26,648 nucleotides of DNA from Chloroflexota bacterium (GCA_024232355.1 JAAEPW010000953.1:1-26648); one strand, 5' to 3'; numbered from the stretch's first letter, positions 1-7,755 are shown. Made by a program: numbers and translations. The notes: generated by a model from the sequence alone, not told the origin.

Positions 1-3000
1 ACGACGGTTATACTCTTAAAGCCTTTCAATATGACCCCGTGCGTGATGATTCGTTGGCCAGTAATACCGTTTATGCCATTATGGAGGACCGGCAAGACCG
101 GATTTGGGTGGGTACAACCGGCGGGGGACTTAATAAATTCAATCCGGACATCGAGACTTTTACCCGGTACCAACATGATCCCAATAATCTCAATACTATA
201 AGCCATAACAGCGTAATCGCTCTGCTGGAAGATCAGCAGGGCATGTTATGGATTGGGACAGAGGGCGGGGGCCTCAACAAATTTGACCCGGAGACTGAAA
301 CGTTTACCCATTATCGACATGATCCCAATAATTCTGACAGCCTGAGCTTTGATACAATGTGGTTTCTCGAACAAGATCGAGAGGGCATGCTCTGGATTGC
401 CACTTATGGCAGAGGACTGGACCGCTTTGATCCGCAAACCGAAACCTTTACCCATTATCGCCACGATCCTAATGATGCCTCTAGTCTGGCAAACGATTAC
501 GTGGCAGCACTCTACGAGGATCCAGGAGGAAACTTGTGGGTTGCCGGGTCGGGAGGACTCGATAAACTGGATCGAAACACTGGCCAGTTTACGCGCTATA
601 CGGGGGATCCCGCTGACCCGTACAGCCTCAGCCAAACTGGTATTTGGGCAATGTATCCGGACCGCGATGGCAGTCTTTGGCTGGGGTCATTTGGAGAAGG
701 GTTGAAAAAATTTGATCCCGAGACCGGGCAGATCAAGCAGTATACGCATGATCCTAACAATCCAAACACGCTCAGCAGTGACCTGGTGTGGTTTGTTTTC
801 CAGGATCAGGGAGGTATCTTGTGGATTGGAACTGTAAGCGGGCTGAATAGATTCAACCCCCGCACCGAAACTTTTGGAACGTACAGCGCAAATTCCAATG
901 CCCCGATGAGTTTGGCAAGCATCCATGTCCAGACGATCGCTCAAGACCGCTTCCATTCACTCTGGCTCGGCGGTACGGGTGGAGGCATCCAAAAACTTGA
1001 CCGGGCTGCGGGCACAGTGACTGAATACAGCAATGATCCCGACAATCCAAACAGTGTGAGTCTCGAGACCGCAAGCCTGTTGGTGGATCATTCCGGGATT
1101 ATTTGGCATGGCACCTATAGTGGAGGATTGGACCGCTTTGACCCCCAAACAGGCGCTGTAACTCATTATCGCCACGATCCTAACGATCCGAATACGATCA
1201 GTGATAACCGGGTTGTGAAAATTTACGAGGATCGAAATGGCGACCTTTGGCTGGGCACGCTCAACGGTCTGAATCGAATGGATCGTCAAAGCGAACAGTT
1301 TATACACTATCGCCACGATCCTGAAAACCCGCATAGCATCAGCGATGACGCAATTTGGGCAATCTATGAGGACCGGGCTGGCAATCTGTGGGTTGGCACT
1401 TATGATGGCCTCAACAAAAAGCCGCCAGATAGTGAGCAATTCGAGTCCTACTTTTTTGATCCTCAAGACCCCAACAGCCTGAGCCATAATACAGTTTTTG
1501 CCTTGCTACAAGATTCAGACGGTATACTGTGGATTGGAACAGGCGGCGGGTTGACTCGAATGGACCCTCAAACCAACACATTTACGCGCTTTACGGAAAA
1601 AGATGGCCTGCCGAGCAATTCGATTCAATGCATCCTGCAAGACGGCGAGGGAGATTTATGGCTTTCGACTAAAAGAGGACTAAGTCAATTCACTCCTACA
1701 CTTTCCTCGTTCAAGAACTATGATTTTGATGATGGCCTCCAGGGAAATGATTTTAGTCCAGGTTGTGCCAGGTTGAGCAGTGGCGAATTGGCGTTCGGAG
1801 GTTCAAACGGTGTCAACATATTTTTCCCTGACCGTATCACGAACAACACCCACGTTCCTCCCATCGTGCTGACCAATTTCACCATACTGAATGAACCGGT
1901 GTCGCTGGATCAAAATCTCCATCAAGTGACAAGTATCGATCTTGACTACCAGGACTCTGTTTTTTCTTTTGAATTTGCCGCCTTGGATTACGCCGACGCC
2001 GACAAAAACCGCTACGCCTACATGCTAGAAGGGTTCGATCAAGATTGGACCCATGTTGATAGCAGTCGCCGCTTTGCCACGTATACCAATCTGGACCCGG
2101 GCGAATACGTGTTCAGAGTGAAAGGTTCAAATAACGACGGATTGTGGAATGAACAAGGTGTATCCGTCACTATCGTGGTCAGTCCACCCTGGTGGCAAAC
2201 GTGGTGGGCGTATACAATTTACGTTCTTGCTGTTGTTGGCGGTATCGCGGGATTTGTGCGTCGGCGGCTCAGAACGAGTGAAGCACAAAGGCTCCGATTG
2301 GAAATTCAGGTGGCAGAGCGGACCCAGGAATTGGCAAACCGAAGCGAGAGATTGCAGAGAAGCGAGGATCGTTTTGCCACGGTGATGAACAGTATGCAGT
2401 CTATGATGTACGTTGCCGATATGGAAACCTACGAGTTGTTGTTCGTCAACCAGACCATTCGCGACATTTTTGGCGACGTCGAAGGCGCTATCTGCTGGCA
2501 GACCTTGCAAGGGGAACAGTCTGGCCCGTGTGACTTTTGCACGAACGAGCATTTGCTGGAGGATGACCGCTCAACGGGGATATACACGTGGGAGATCCAG
2601 AACACAATCACGAGGCGTTGGTACTATGTCCAGGATCGGGCAATTCGTTGGATCGACGGTCGTTGGGTGCGGTCAGAAGTGGCAACCGACATTACCGAGC
2701 GCAAGGAGGCGGAGCAATCTTTGCAGCAGGCGAAAGAAGAGGCAGAAGAAATGCGGCGCGTGGCCGAGATCGCGAACCAGACCAAAAGCACCTTTTTGGC
2801 TAACATGAGCCACGAACTCCGCACACCTCTCAATGCCATCATGGGCTTTAGCCAACTGATGCAGCGCGATTCCACCCTGAGTGCCAGACAGCGAGAGAAC
2901 CTGGGTACGATTGGCCGCAGCGGAGAGCACCTGCTGGCGCTGATCAACGACGTGCTGGATCTGTCCAAGATCGAGGCCGGGCAAGTGGGCCTGCGAGCGG

Positions 3001-4166
3001 AGAATTTTGATCTGTACCGCATGCTGATGGGACTGGAAGAGATGTTTCGCCTACGCGCCGAGCAAAAAGGGTTGACCCTGGCTTTTGAGCGCGCCTCTAG
3101 TGTGCCCCAATACGTCCACACCGACCAGGGCAAACTGCGCCAGGTGTTGATCAATCTGCTGAGCAACGCAATCAAGTTCACAGACAAAGGTGGAGTAACG
3201 ATACGTGTGAAACGTGAACCCTCCCAAGTCGCCCGAATCACGTTTGAGATACAAGACACCGGCCCTGGCATTGCACCCGCTGACCAGGAGAGTATCTTTG
3301 ATGCCTTTGTACAAACGGCAAGCGGCTATGAGGCACAGGAAGGGACGGGCCTGGGCCTGCCAATTAGCCGTCAATTTGTGCGAATGATGGGCGGCGAGAT
3401 CAGCGTCAAAAGTGAGATAGGGCAAGGGGCGACCTTTCGATTTGACGTGCAAGCCCACCAGGTAGAAGCCAGTGCCGTGCCAACCATAGAAGCAGCCCGC
3501 CAAGTGATTGGATTGGTCCCCGACCAACCCGTCTACCGTCTGTTGGTGGTTGAGGACAATGCGGATAATCGCAAGTTGCTGGTCGAATTATTGGAACCTT
3601 TAGGGTTTAACGTACAACAAGCCAACAATGGACGGGAAGGGATAGAGGTTTGGGAGCGATGGCAGCCTGACTTGATCTGGATGGACATACGCATGCCGGT
3701 GATGGACGGATACGAGGCCACCAGACAGATCAAAGCTCGAGCCGATGCACAGGCACTGGCCATCATCGCCCTGACTGCCAGCGCATTTGAGGAGGATCAC
3801 GCCGAGGTCCTTGCTGCGGGTTGTGATGACTTTGTGCGCAAACCCTTTCGCGAGCACGAAATATTCGAGATGCTGCACAAACATCTCGGGATACGCTTTG
3901 TGTATGCGGATCAGCCTGAAACTGGTCACGAGACAGTTCAAGTTATAGACAAAAGCGTGTTGACCTCTGAGCGCTTGCAGGCTCTGCCGGAAAAATGGCT
4001 TGCCGCGCTACAAGACGCGGCAGAAGAACTCAATCCTGGAGCCTCAAACGCGGTCATTCAACATATCAGAGAACACGACGAGCCATTGGCCGAGGCGCTG
4101 TCCGGCCTGGTCAAGACGTACCGGTTTGACACCCTGCAAGCATTATTTGAGAAAACAGATGTATGA
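1..4166 (+). CDS. Propeller-type hybrid sensor histidine kinase (5' end outside the window)
   Basis: Membrane sensor kinase expected to read an extracytoplasmic ligand and start a phosphorelay. The frame is open from base 3. The first in-frame start-like codon (GTG at 39) lies inside a propeller repeat, so the true start is upstream. About 12-13 two-component-regulator propeller repeats (blade core like EDxxGxLWIGT, then FDPxTxxFTxYxHDPxN) run to about 1840. A Y_Y_Y domain follows (about 1850-2190), then one transmembrane helix (about 2200-2262), a short coiled coil, a PAS domain (about 2370-2700), HisKA with the phospho-histidine codon at 2811 (MSHELRTPLN), HATPase (N box about 3150-3180; DTGPGIAP; GTGLGLP) and a receiver with its phospho-aspartate codon at 3684 and KPF near 3840. 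A helical tail starting LPEKWLAALQ follows and resembles the tail of many hybrid kinases; I see no HPt histidine. Unlike Bacteroides HTCS proteins there is no AraC output domain. The stop overlaps the next start by ATGA, so the two genes are translationally coupled. Confidence 0.95.
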   Translation, partial: DGYTLKAFQYDPVRDDSLASNTVYAIMEDRQDRIWVGTTGGGLNKFNPDIETFTRYQHDPNNLNTISHNSVIALLEDQQGMLWIGTEGGGLNKFDPETETFTHYRHDPNNSDSLSFDTMWFLEQDREGMLWIATYGRGLDRFDPQTETFTHYRHDPNDASSLANDYVAALYEDPGGNLWVAGSGGLDKLDRNTGQFTRYTGDPADPYSLSQTGIWAMYPDRDGSLWLGSFGEGLKKFDPETGQIKQYTHDPNNPNTLSSDLVWFVFQDQGGILWIGTVSGLNRFNPRTETFGTYSANSNAPMSLASIHVQTIAQDRFHSLWLGGTGGGIQKLDRAAGTVTEYSNDPDNPNSVSLETASLLVDHSGIIWHGTYSGGLDRFDPQTGAVTHYRHDPNDPNTISDNRVVKIYEDRNGDLWLGTLNGLNRMDRQSEQFIHYRHDPENPHSISDDAIWAIYEDRAGNLWVGTYDGLNKKPPDSEQFESYFFDPQDPNSLSHNTVFALLQDSDGILWIGTGGGLTRMDPQTNTFTRFTEKDGLPSNSIQCILQDGEGDLWLSTKRGLSQFTPTLSSFKNYDFDDGLQGNDFSPGCARLSSGELAFGGSNGVNIFFPDRITNNTHVPPIVLTNFTILNEPVSLDQNLHQVTSIDLDYQDSVFSFEFAALDYADADKNRYAYMLEGFDQDWTHVDSSRRFATYTNLDPGEYVFRVKGSNNDGLWNEQGVSVTIVVSPPWWQTWWAYTIYVLAVVGGIAGFVRRRLRTSEAQRLRLEIQVAERTQELANRSERLQRSEDRFATVMNSMQSMMYVADMETYELLFVNQTIRDIFGDVEGAICWQTLQGEQSGPCDFCTNEHLLEDDRSTGIYTWEIQNTITRRWYYVQDRAIRWIDGRWVRSEVATDITERKEAEQSLQQAKEEAEEMRRVAEIANQTKSTFLANMSHELRTPLNAIMGFSQLMQRDSTLSARQRENLGTIGRSGEHLLALINDVLDLSKIEAGQVGLRAENFDLYRMLMGLEEMFRLRAEQKGLTLAFERASSVPQYVHTDQGKLRQVLINLLSNAIKFTDKGGVTIRVKREPSQVARITFEIQDTGPGIAPADQESIFDAFVQTASGYEAQEGTGLGLPISRQFVRMMGGEISVKSEIGQGATFRFDVQAHQVEASAVPTIEAARQVIGLVPDQPVYRLLVVEDNADNRKLLVELLEPLGFNVQQANNGREGIEVWERWQPDLIWMDIRMPVMDGYEATRQIKARADAQALAIIALTASAFEEDHAEVLAAGCDDFVRKPFREHEIFEMLHKHLGIRFVYADQPETGHETVQVIDKSVLTSERLQALPEKWLAALQDAAEELNPGASNAVIQHIREHDEPLAEALSGLVKTYRFDTLQALFEKTDV
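3..1840 (+). repeat. Two-component-regulator propeller repeats in the sensor domain
   Basis: Tandem blades of about 47-48 residues (roughly 144 bases) share the cores LWIGTxGGGL and HDPNNPNSLS. I count about 12 recognisable blades plus a partial one at the left edge and a degenerate last one (GELAFGGSNGV). Families of this type usually fold fourteen blades into two seven-bladed propellers, so one or two blades probably lie outside the window. The two middle blades are the most diverged. Confidence 0.85.
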
Positions 4167-6853
4167 CCACAATCAAATCTGACACTGGACACAATCCATC
4201 CACCACAGCCGATATTCAGATCGTTGACGACAACCCTCACAACCTGGCTGTCCTGTCTGCCGTACTGACAAAACAGGGCTACGAGGTACGCATGGCCATC
4301 AATGGAACCCTGGCCTTGAAATCGGCTCGTAAACGCCCACCTGATCTGATTTTGTTGGATATCATGATGCCAGGGATGAATGGCTATCAAATCTGTGAAC
4401 AATTAAAGGCAAGTGAACGCACTTGTGATATTCCCGTAATCTTTATCAGTGCTATGGATCAAGTGTTGGACAAGGTCAAAGCCTTTTCTGTGGGTGGGGT
4501 TGATTACATCACTAAACCGTTCCATGAACAAGAGGTGCTGGCCCGTGTCGAGACGCACCTGGCTTTGCGGAACGCACAAAAAAGTCTTCAAGAGACAAAT
4601 GCCCAATTGCTCCACACGAACGATGTCTTGGCTCACGAAATCGCCGAGCGAATACAAGCGGAGAAAATAAAACAAAAATTGGTGCACATGCTTGACGAGC
4701 GGATCAAAGAACTGAACTGCTTGTATGACATTTCCAAGCTCGTCGAGACGCCGGATATTTCGTTGCAGGAAATCGTCGAGGGAACCGTCGCCCTCATTCC
4801 CACCGCTTGGCAGCACCCAGAGATCACCTGCGCGCGCATCACTCTGGAGGGGCAGGAATTCAGTACCGAGAACTTTTCGCCAAGCCCCTGGCAGCAGACG
4901 GCCGACATCCTCGTGCACGGAGAGCAAAGCGGCGTTATCCAAGTTGGCTACCTGCAAGAAAGGCCAGAAAGCGTCGGCGCTTCGGAAAGCAAAGGCGCTT
5001 CGGAAAGCGTCGCTTCGGAAAGCGATAGTCCTTTTCTAAAAGAAGAAAGAAACTTGCTCAATGCGATTGCCGAGCGCTTGGGAGAAACCGCTGAACGAAT
5101 GCGTGCTGAACAGCGGGTGCGCGAACAGCGTCAATTCCTACAGACTGTCCTAGATTCGCTGACCCATCCATTATGCGTCATCAACGCCGAGACCCATATC
5201 ATCGAAATGGCGAATGCCGCCGCGCACACAGGGCGTTTGCGTGAGGGTATCACGTGCTATGCCCTCACACACGGTACCGACCAACCATGCCGGGAACCAG
5301 AACACCTTTGTCCTCTTCAAAAAGTAAAAAAGACAAAGTCTCCCGTCGTTGTAGAACACGCACACATAGATAAAGCGGGCAATGCCAATAACGTGGAGGT
5401 ACACGGCTTTCCCATCCTGGATGGTGAGGGCAACGTCGTCCAGATGATCGAATATATCTTGGACATCACCGAACGCAAGCAGATCGAAGCGCAAGGACAG
5501 CGGTTGGCCGCGCTGGAAGAGCGCGAGCGCATCGGGCGCGAGCTGCACGACGACCTGGGGCAAGTGATGGGCTATGTCAACGTGCAGACTCAGGCTGCCC
5601 TGACCCGGTTGGAACAAAAAGATCAGGAGCAGGTCAGGGCGATCCTGCAACAACTGGCCCAGTTGGCCCGCGATGCCCACGACGACGTCCGAGGGTATAT
5701 TTTAGGTATCCGCACCTCAACGCAGATACCCAGTATTCGCGCGGGGGAATCGCGCCCGCCCTCTGACCTTTTTGCCACTCTGCAAGAATACACGGACACC
5801 CTTTACGAGCGGTACGGATTGGCAATCCAGGTTAGCCGTCCCGAAGAGATGCTGGAAAGACCTCTAGCGCCAGAGACCGAGACCCAACTGTTGCGCATCA
5901 TCCAGGAGGGCCTGACCAACGTCCGCAAGCATGCCAACGTGGACACCGCCCGTCTCCTCTTTACCCTGCACCCCAACGAGATGCAAATAGTCATCCAAGA
6001 TGAGGGTCGGGGTTTTGCTCCCCCCGACAGCGGGGGGGAAGATAAGGATGGGCACTTTGGGCTCCAGATCATGCGGGAGCGGGCCGAGGCTGTGGATGGC
6101 CATCTGGAGGTGCGCTCCGCGCCGGGCCAGGGCACACACGTTATCGTGCGCGTGCCGCGTGTCTTGCCAGCGCCCGTCGAGCAGATTGTCCGTGGGCTGC
6201 GCGTCCTGCTGGCAGACGACCACCCCCTGTTCCTGGAAGGACTGTGCAATATGCTGAGCACGCGCGGCGTGCAAGTCGTTGGATCGGCGCGCGACGGCCT
6301 ACAAGCGCAAGAGATGGCGCGCCGCCTGCGTCCCGACGTCATCTTGATGGACATTCACATGCCGCGCTGCGACGGGCTGGAGGCCACGCGCCGCATCAAG
6401 ATTGAAATGCCCGAGATCAAAATTGTGATGCTGACCATAGCGGCTGAGGATGAAACGTTGTTCACGGCCCTCAAAAACGGCGCTTCGGGCTATCTGCTCA
6501 AGAATCTGGAGAGTGGCAAGTTCTTTGATCTGCTCACCGACTTGCAACGGGGCGAAATAGTGCTCGCGCCCGGGTTGGCTGCCAGATTGCTGACCGAGTT
6601 CACACGGCCAACTGCCGAGGATGAGACCCCCACAGAGAGCGAACCTTCCGCACCACTGACCCAGCGCCAGTTGGAAATCTTGCGCCGGGTCGCCCAGGGC
6701 GTGACGTACAAAGAAATCGCGGCGGCGCTTCACTTTAGCGAGCGGACGGTCAAGTACCATATGGGCCGAATCCTGGAACAACTCCAACTCGAGAGCCGCG
6801 TGGAGGCCATCGCGTATGCTCACCAGCAGGGCCTTGTAGACCCAGAGGACTGA
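4163..6853 (+). CDS. Soluble sensor kinase fused to a LuxR-type response regulator (REC-PAS-HisKA_3-HATPase-REC-HTH)
   Basis: An 896-residue protein without transmembrane segments, so probably cytoplasmic. Order: receiver 1 (residues about 17-130; VDDNP, phospho-Asp D66, K118); coiled coil; GAF-like sensory region (about 185-330); PAS (about 330-435) with C365, C376 and C383; HisKA_3 with H462 in GRELHDDLGQ; HATPase (N box QEGLTNVRKHAN, about 580; DEGRG from D613; GHFGL); NarL-type receiver 2 (LLADDHP, phospho-Asp D730, K in YLLKN); GerE/LuxR helix-turn-helix (about 825-890; SERTVKYHM). H462 could phosphorylate D730 in cis, making this a transcription factor with its own kinase. D66 would be an input receiver, perhaps for the upstream kinase. 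Start: ATG overlapping the previous stop; only a weak Shine-Dalgarno is visible, so expression probably relies on coupling. A short in-frame repeat tract sits in a loop at residues about 272-287. Confidence 0.95.
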   Translation: MTTIKSDTGHNPSTTADIQIVDDNPHNLAVLSAVLTKQGYEVRMAINGTLALKSARKRPPDLILLDIMMPGMNGYQICEQLKASERTCDIPVIFISAMDQVLDKVKAFSVGGVDYITKPFHEQEVLARVETHLALRNAQKSLQETNAQLLHTNDVLAHEIAERIQAEKIKQKLVHMLDERIKELNCLYDISKLVETPDISLQEIVEGTVALIPTAWQHPEITCARITLEGQEFSTENFSPSPWQQTADILVHGEQSGVIQVGYLQERPESVGASESKGASESVASESDSPFLKEERNLLNAIAERLGETAERMRAEQRVREQRQFLQTVLDSLTHPLCVINAETHIIEMANAAAHTGRLREGITCYALTHGTDQPCREPEHLCPLQKVKKTKSPVVVEHAHIDKAGNANNVEVHGFPILDGEGNVVQMIEYILDITERKQIEAQGQRLAALEERERIGRELHDDLGQVMGYVNVQTQAALTRLEQKDQEQVRAILQQLAQLARDAHDDVRGYILGIRTSTQIPSIRAGESRPPSDLFATLQEYTDTLYERYGLAIQVSRPEEMLERPLAPETETQLLRIIQEGLTNVRKHANVDTARLLFTLHPNEMQIVIQDEGRGFAPPDSGGEDKDGHFGLQIMRERAEAVDGHLEVRSAPGQGTHVIVRVPRVLPAPVEQIVRGLRVLLADDHPLFLEGLCNMLSTRGVQVVGSARDGLQAQEMARRLRPDVILMDIHMPRCDGLEATRRIKIEMPEIKIVMLTIAAEDETLFTALKNGASGYLLKNLESGKFFDLLTDLQRGEIVLAPGLAARLLTEFTRPTAEDETPTESEPSAPLTQRQLEILRRVAQGVTYKEIAAALHFSERTVKYHMGRILEQLQLESRVEAIAYAHQQGLVDPED
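4976..5023 (+). repeat. In-frame micro-tandem repeat inside the kinase/LuxR gene
   Basis: The 15-mer GGCGCTTCGGAAAGC occurs at 4976-4990 and 4994-5008. A third copy, lacking its first two bases, lies at 5011-5023. The tract encodes serine- and glutamate-rich repeats (GASES, GASES, ASES) between two conserved blocks of the GAF-like region, where relatives that I remember have only a few acidic residues. It looks like a recent expansion in a surface loop and keeps the frame. Confidence 0.85.
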
Positions 6854-6901
6854 CGCTCCCAGTTTTTGCTCTCTATCCAACCACTTTTGCGGGAAAAGCC
6901 G

Positions 6902-6919
6902 GGAAAAGCTCGCTTTTCC
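6902..6919. repeat. Perfect inverted repeat, 8-bp arms
   Basis: GGAAAAGC (6902-6909) and GCTTTTCC (6912-6919) are separated by two bases. A direct copy of GGGAAAAGC lies just upstream at 6891-6899. It could be a weak transcript 3'-end hairpin for the kinase operon or a protein-binding site. Confidence 0.6.
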
Positions 6920-6922
6920 TTA

Positions 6923-6950
6923 TGTTTTCCGGTGCCAGCACCGGAAAACA
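6923..6950. repeat. Perfect inverted repeat, 13-bp arms
   Basis: TGTTTTCCGGTGC (6923-6935) is the exact reverse complement of GCACCGGAAAACA (6938-6950), with a two-base centre. No T-run follows, so it is not a canonical terminator. The tight centre fits either an RNA hairpin stabilising the kinase transcript's 3' end or a dimeric DNA-binding site. It shares the GGAAAA/TTTTCC core with the neighbouring inverted repeat. Confidence 0.65.
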
Positions 6951-7067
6951 CCCCTTGGTTTATCCGGGGGATGAAAGGCCAAACCCCTTGCCCGCACCAA
7001 TGCTCAACCGGGCTCTTCGTCGCTCTGCTTAATGAAAAACCCCGAGTTGAGTTCTTGCAAGCCCCAA

Positions 7068-7090
7068 TGTTTACGCGTAAACACGTTTAC
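7068..7090. promoter_or_regulatory. Palindromic operator-like site with three alternating arms
   Basis: TGTTTACGCGTAAACA (7068-7083) is a perfect 16-bp palindrome. A third arm GTTTAC (7085-7090) follows, giving GTTTAC, GTAAAC, GTTTAC at 7069, 7077 and 7085, an exact 8-base period. This suggests binding of a dimeric or cooperative regulator. The general form recalls LacI-family operators, but the regulator is unknown and the LuxR protein encoded just upstream is also possible. Confidence 0.5.
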
Positions 7091-7106
7091 GGCGGGATTT
7101 TTCACC

Positions 7107-7145
7107 AAGTACAGTCTTGTTTTCCCGCAAGACTGTACTTTTTTT
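7107..7145 (+). terminator. Intrinsic terminator
   Basis: AAGTACAGTCTTG (7107-7119) pairs perfectly with CAAGACTGTACTT (7128-7140) around an eight-base loop. Seven consecutive T residues (7139-7145) follow. It is 254 bases after the kinase/LuxR stop and just upstream of the next promoter, so it most likely separates the two transcription units. As its stem is symmetrical but only the + side has the T-run, I assign it to the + strand. Confidence 0.85.
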
Positions 7146-7158
7146 GCACTAAAGTACA

Positions 7159-7187
7159 GTGACACCGCCCCTGTTTTTTGGTATATT
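7159..7187 (+). promoter_or_regulatory. Sigma70-like promoter for the small regulator and giant exoprotein
   Basis: A -35-like GTGACA (7159-7164, five of six bases matching TTGACA) and a -10-like TATATT (7182-7187, five of six matching TATAAT) are separated by exactly 17 bases. Transcription would start near 7194, leaving a leader of about 75 bases. The nonamer AAGTACAGT (7152-7160), also present in the terminator stem, overlaps the -35 box. Confidence 0.55.
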
Positions 7188-7254
7188 TAGGTGGTAGAAC
7201 CAAGTTTCCCACGATTCTATGGCTCGTACATGGAAATCCTTGTGGGGCATATTC

Positions 7255-7260
7255 AAGGAG
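7255..7260 (+). promoter_or_regulatory. Ribosome-binding site setting the start of the small regulator
   Basis: AAGGAG lies nine bases before ATG 7270. It favours this start over the in-frame ATG at 7219, which would add 17 residues (MARTWKS...) without an equally good site. Confidence 0.75.
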
Positions 7261-7269
7261 ACTGACAGA

Positions 7270-7635
7270 ATGAACGAAGCGCACGCCAGCACGCCAACCG
7301 GTGATCCATTACGCGTCGTCGTCTGTGGCGCGTCGTTGTTCCTCAGCGCAGTCGCAGATAGCCTGCGCCCGCTGCCAGAGGTGCAAGTGTTCCAACTCAA
7401 TCTCCGTTTCCCCGCCACCCTGGCCTATGTCATTGACATGGCTCCCGACGCGGTCATCATAGACCGGGACGACAACGACGTGGGCCTGGTGCGGGCGTTG
7501 TTAAATCACGGCTTGCCTCTGATCGAGGTGGACGCGAGCGAGAGTACGGTCACGATCCTGAGCGGGCGCCAGGTCCAGGTTTCCGAGACGGAGGATCTGG
7601 TCGATGCAATCAGGCGGATTGCCGTGATTGAGTAA
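7270..7635 (+). CDS. Small degenerate receiver-like protein
   Basis: A 121-residue cytoplasmic protein with no signal peptide. The alternating strand/helix pattern (LRVVVCGASLF; PDAVIID; LPLIEVD) and total length fit a CheY-like receiver fold. The end of the third strand keeps an aspartate (D65 in VIIDRDD) where a receiver is phosphorylated. The acidic pair expected after strand 1 is replaced by C19-G20-A21, and no conserved lysine-proline pair is evident after strand 5. It is therefore likely a pseudo-receiver working by protein contact rather than normal phosphotransfer. It lies between the promoter at 7159 and the giant exoprotein gene, with a 120-base gap to the latter, so co-transcription is likely. 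The family is not one I can name; the receiver assignment rests on pattern only. Confidence 0.8.
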   Translation: MNEAHASTPTGDPLRVVVCGASLFLSAVADSLRPLPEVQVFQLNLRFPATLAYVIDMAPDAVIIDRDDNDVGLVRALLNHGLPLIEVDASESTVTILSGRQVQVSETEDLVDAIRRIAVIE

Positions 7636-7637
7636 AT

Positions 7638-7657
7638 CGCCACGGCGGCCCGTGGCG
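7638..7657 (+). promoter_or_regulatory. GC-rich hairpin between the small regulator and the giant gene
   Basis: CGCCACGG (7638-7645) pairs with CCGTGGCG (7650-7657) across CGGC, two bases after the preceding TAA. No T-run follows, so it is more likely an attenuator, a processing or stability element than a full terminator. It would lower expression of the downstream giant relative to the small regulator or protect the upstream mRNA end. Confidence 0.5.
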
Positions 7658-7743
7658 TGGATACCGGCTTGGAGCTTGAAGGAGAACAGGGGGCGTACTG
7701 CGAGATACCCCTCACTTCCAACGAGTTCCCACGAGTTATTTTC

Positions 7744-7750
7744 AGGAGGA
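7744..7750 (+). promoter_or_regulatory. Ribosome-binding site setting the start of the giant exoprotein
   Basis: AGGAGGA ends five bases before ATG 7756 and decides this start. The frame is open further upstream to a GTG at 7657, but that codon lies in the hairpin stem, has no such site, and would put 33 polar residues before the signal peptide. Confidence 0.85.
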
Positions 7751-7755
7751 TTCAA

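Larger units (their letters stand above)
6854..7269. other. Non-coding control region between kinase pair and exoprotein genes
   Basis: There are 416 bases between the kinase/LuxR stop and the supported start of the small regulator. An open frame at 6866-7162 lacks family similarity and runs through hairpins and the terminator, so I do not call it a gene. The region contains two perfect inverted repeats near 6902-6950, a three-arm palindrome at 7069-7090, an intrinsic terminator at 7107-7145, a promoter-like element at 7159-7187 and a ribosome-binding site at 7255. Confidence 0.8.

Noticed and set aside
39..41. GTG at 39 as the start of the first gene
   Set aside because: The frame stays open upstream to base 3 and the preceding codons continue the propeller repeat, so this is an internal valine of a gene cut by the window edge.
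6866..7162. Open frame of 98 codons in the control region
   Set aside because: It passes through two inverted repeats, the three-arm palindrome and the terminator, and shows no recognisable protein features.
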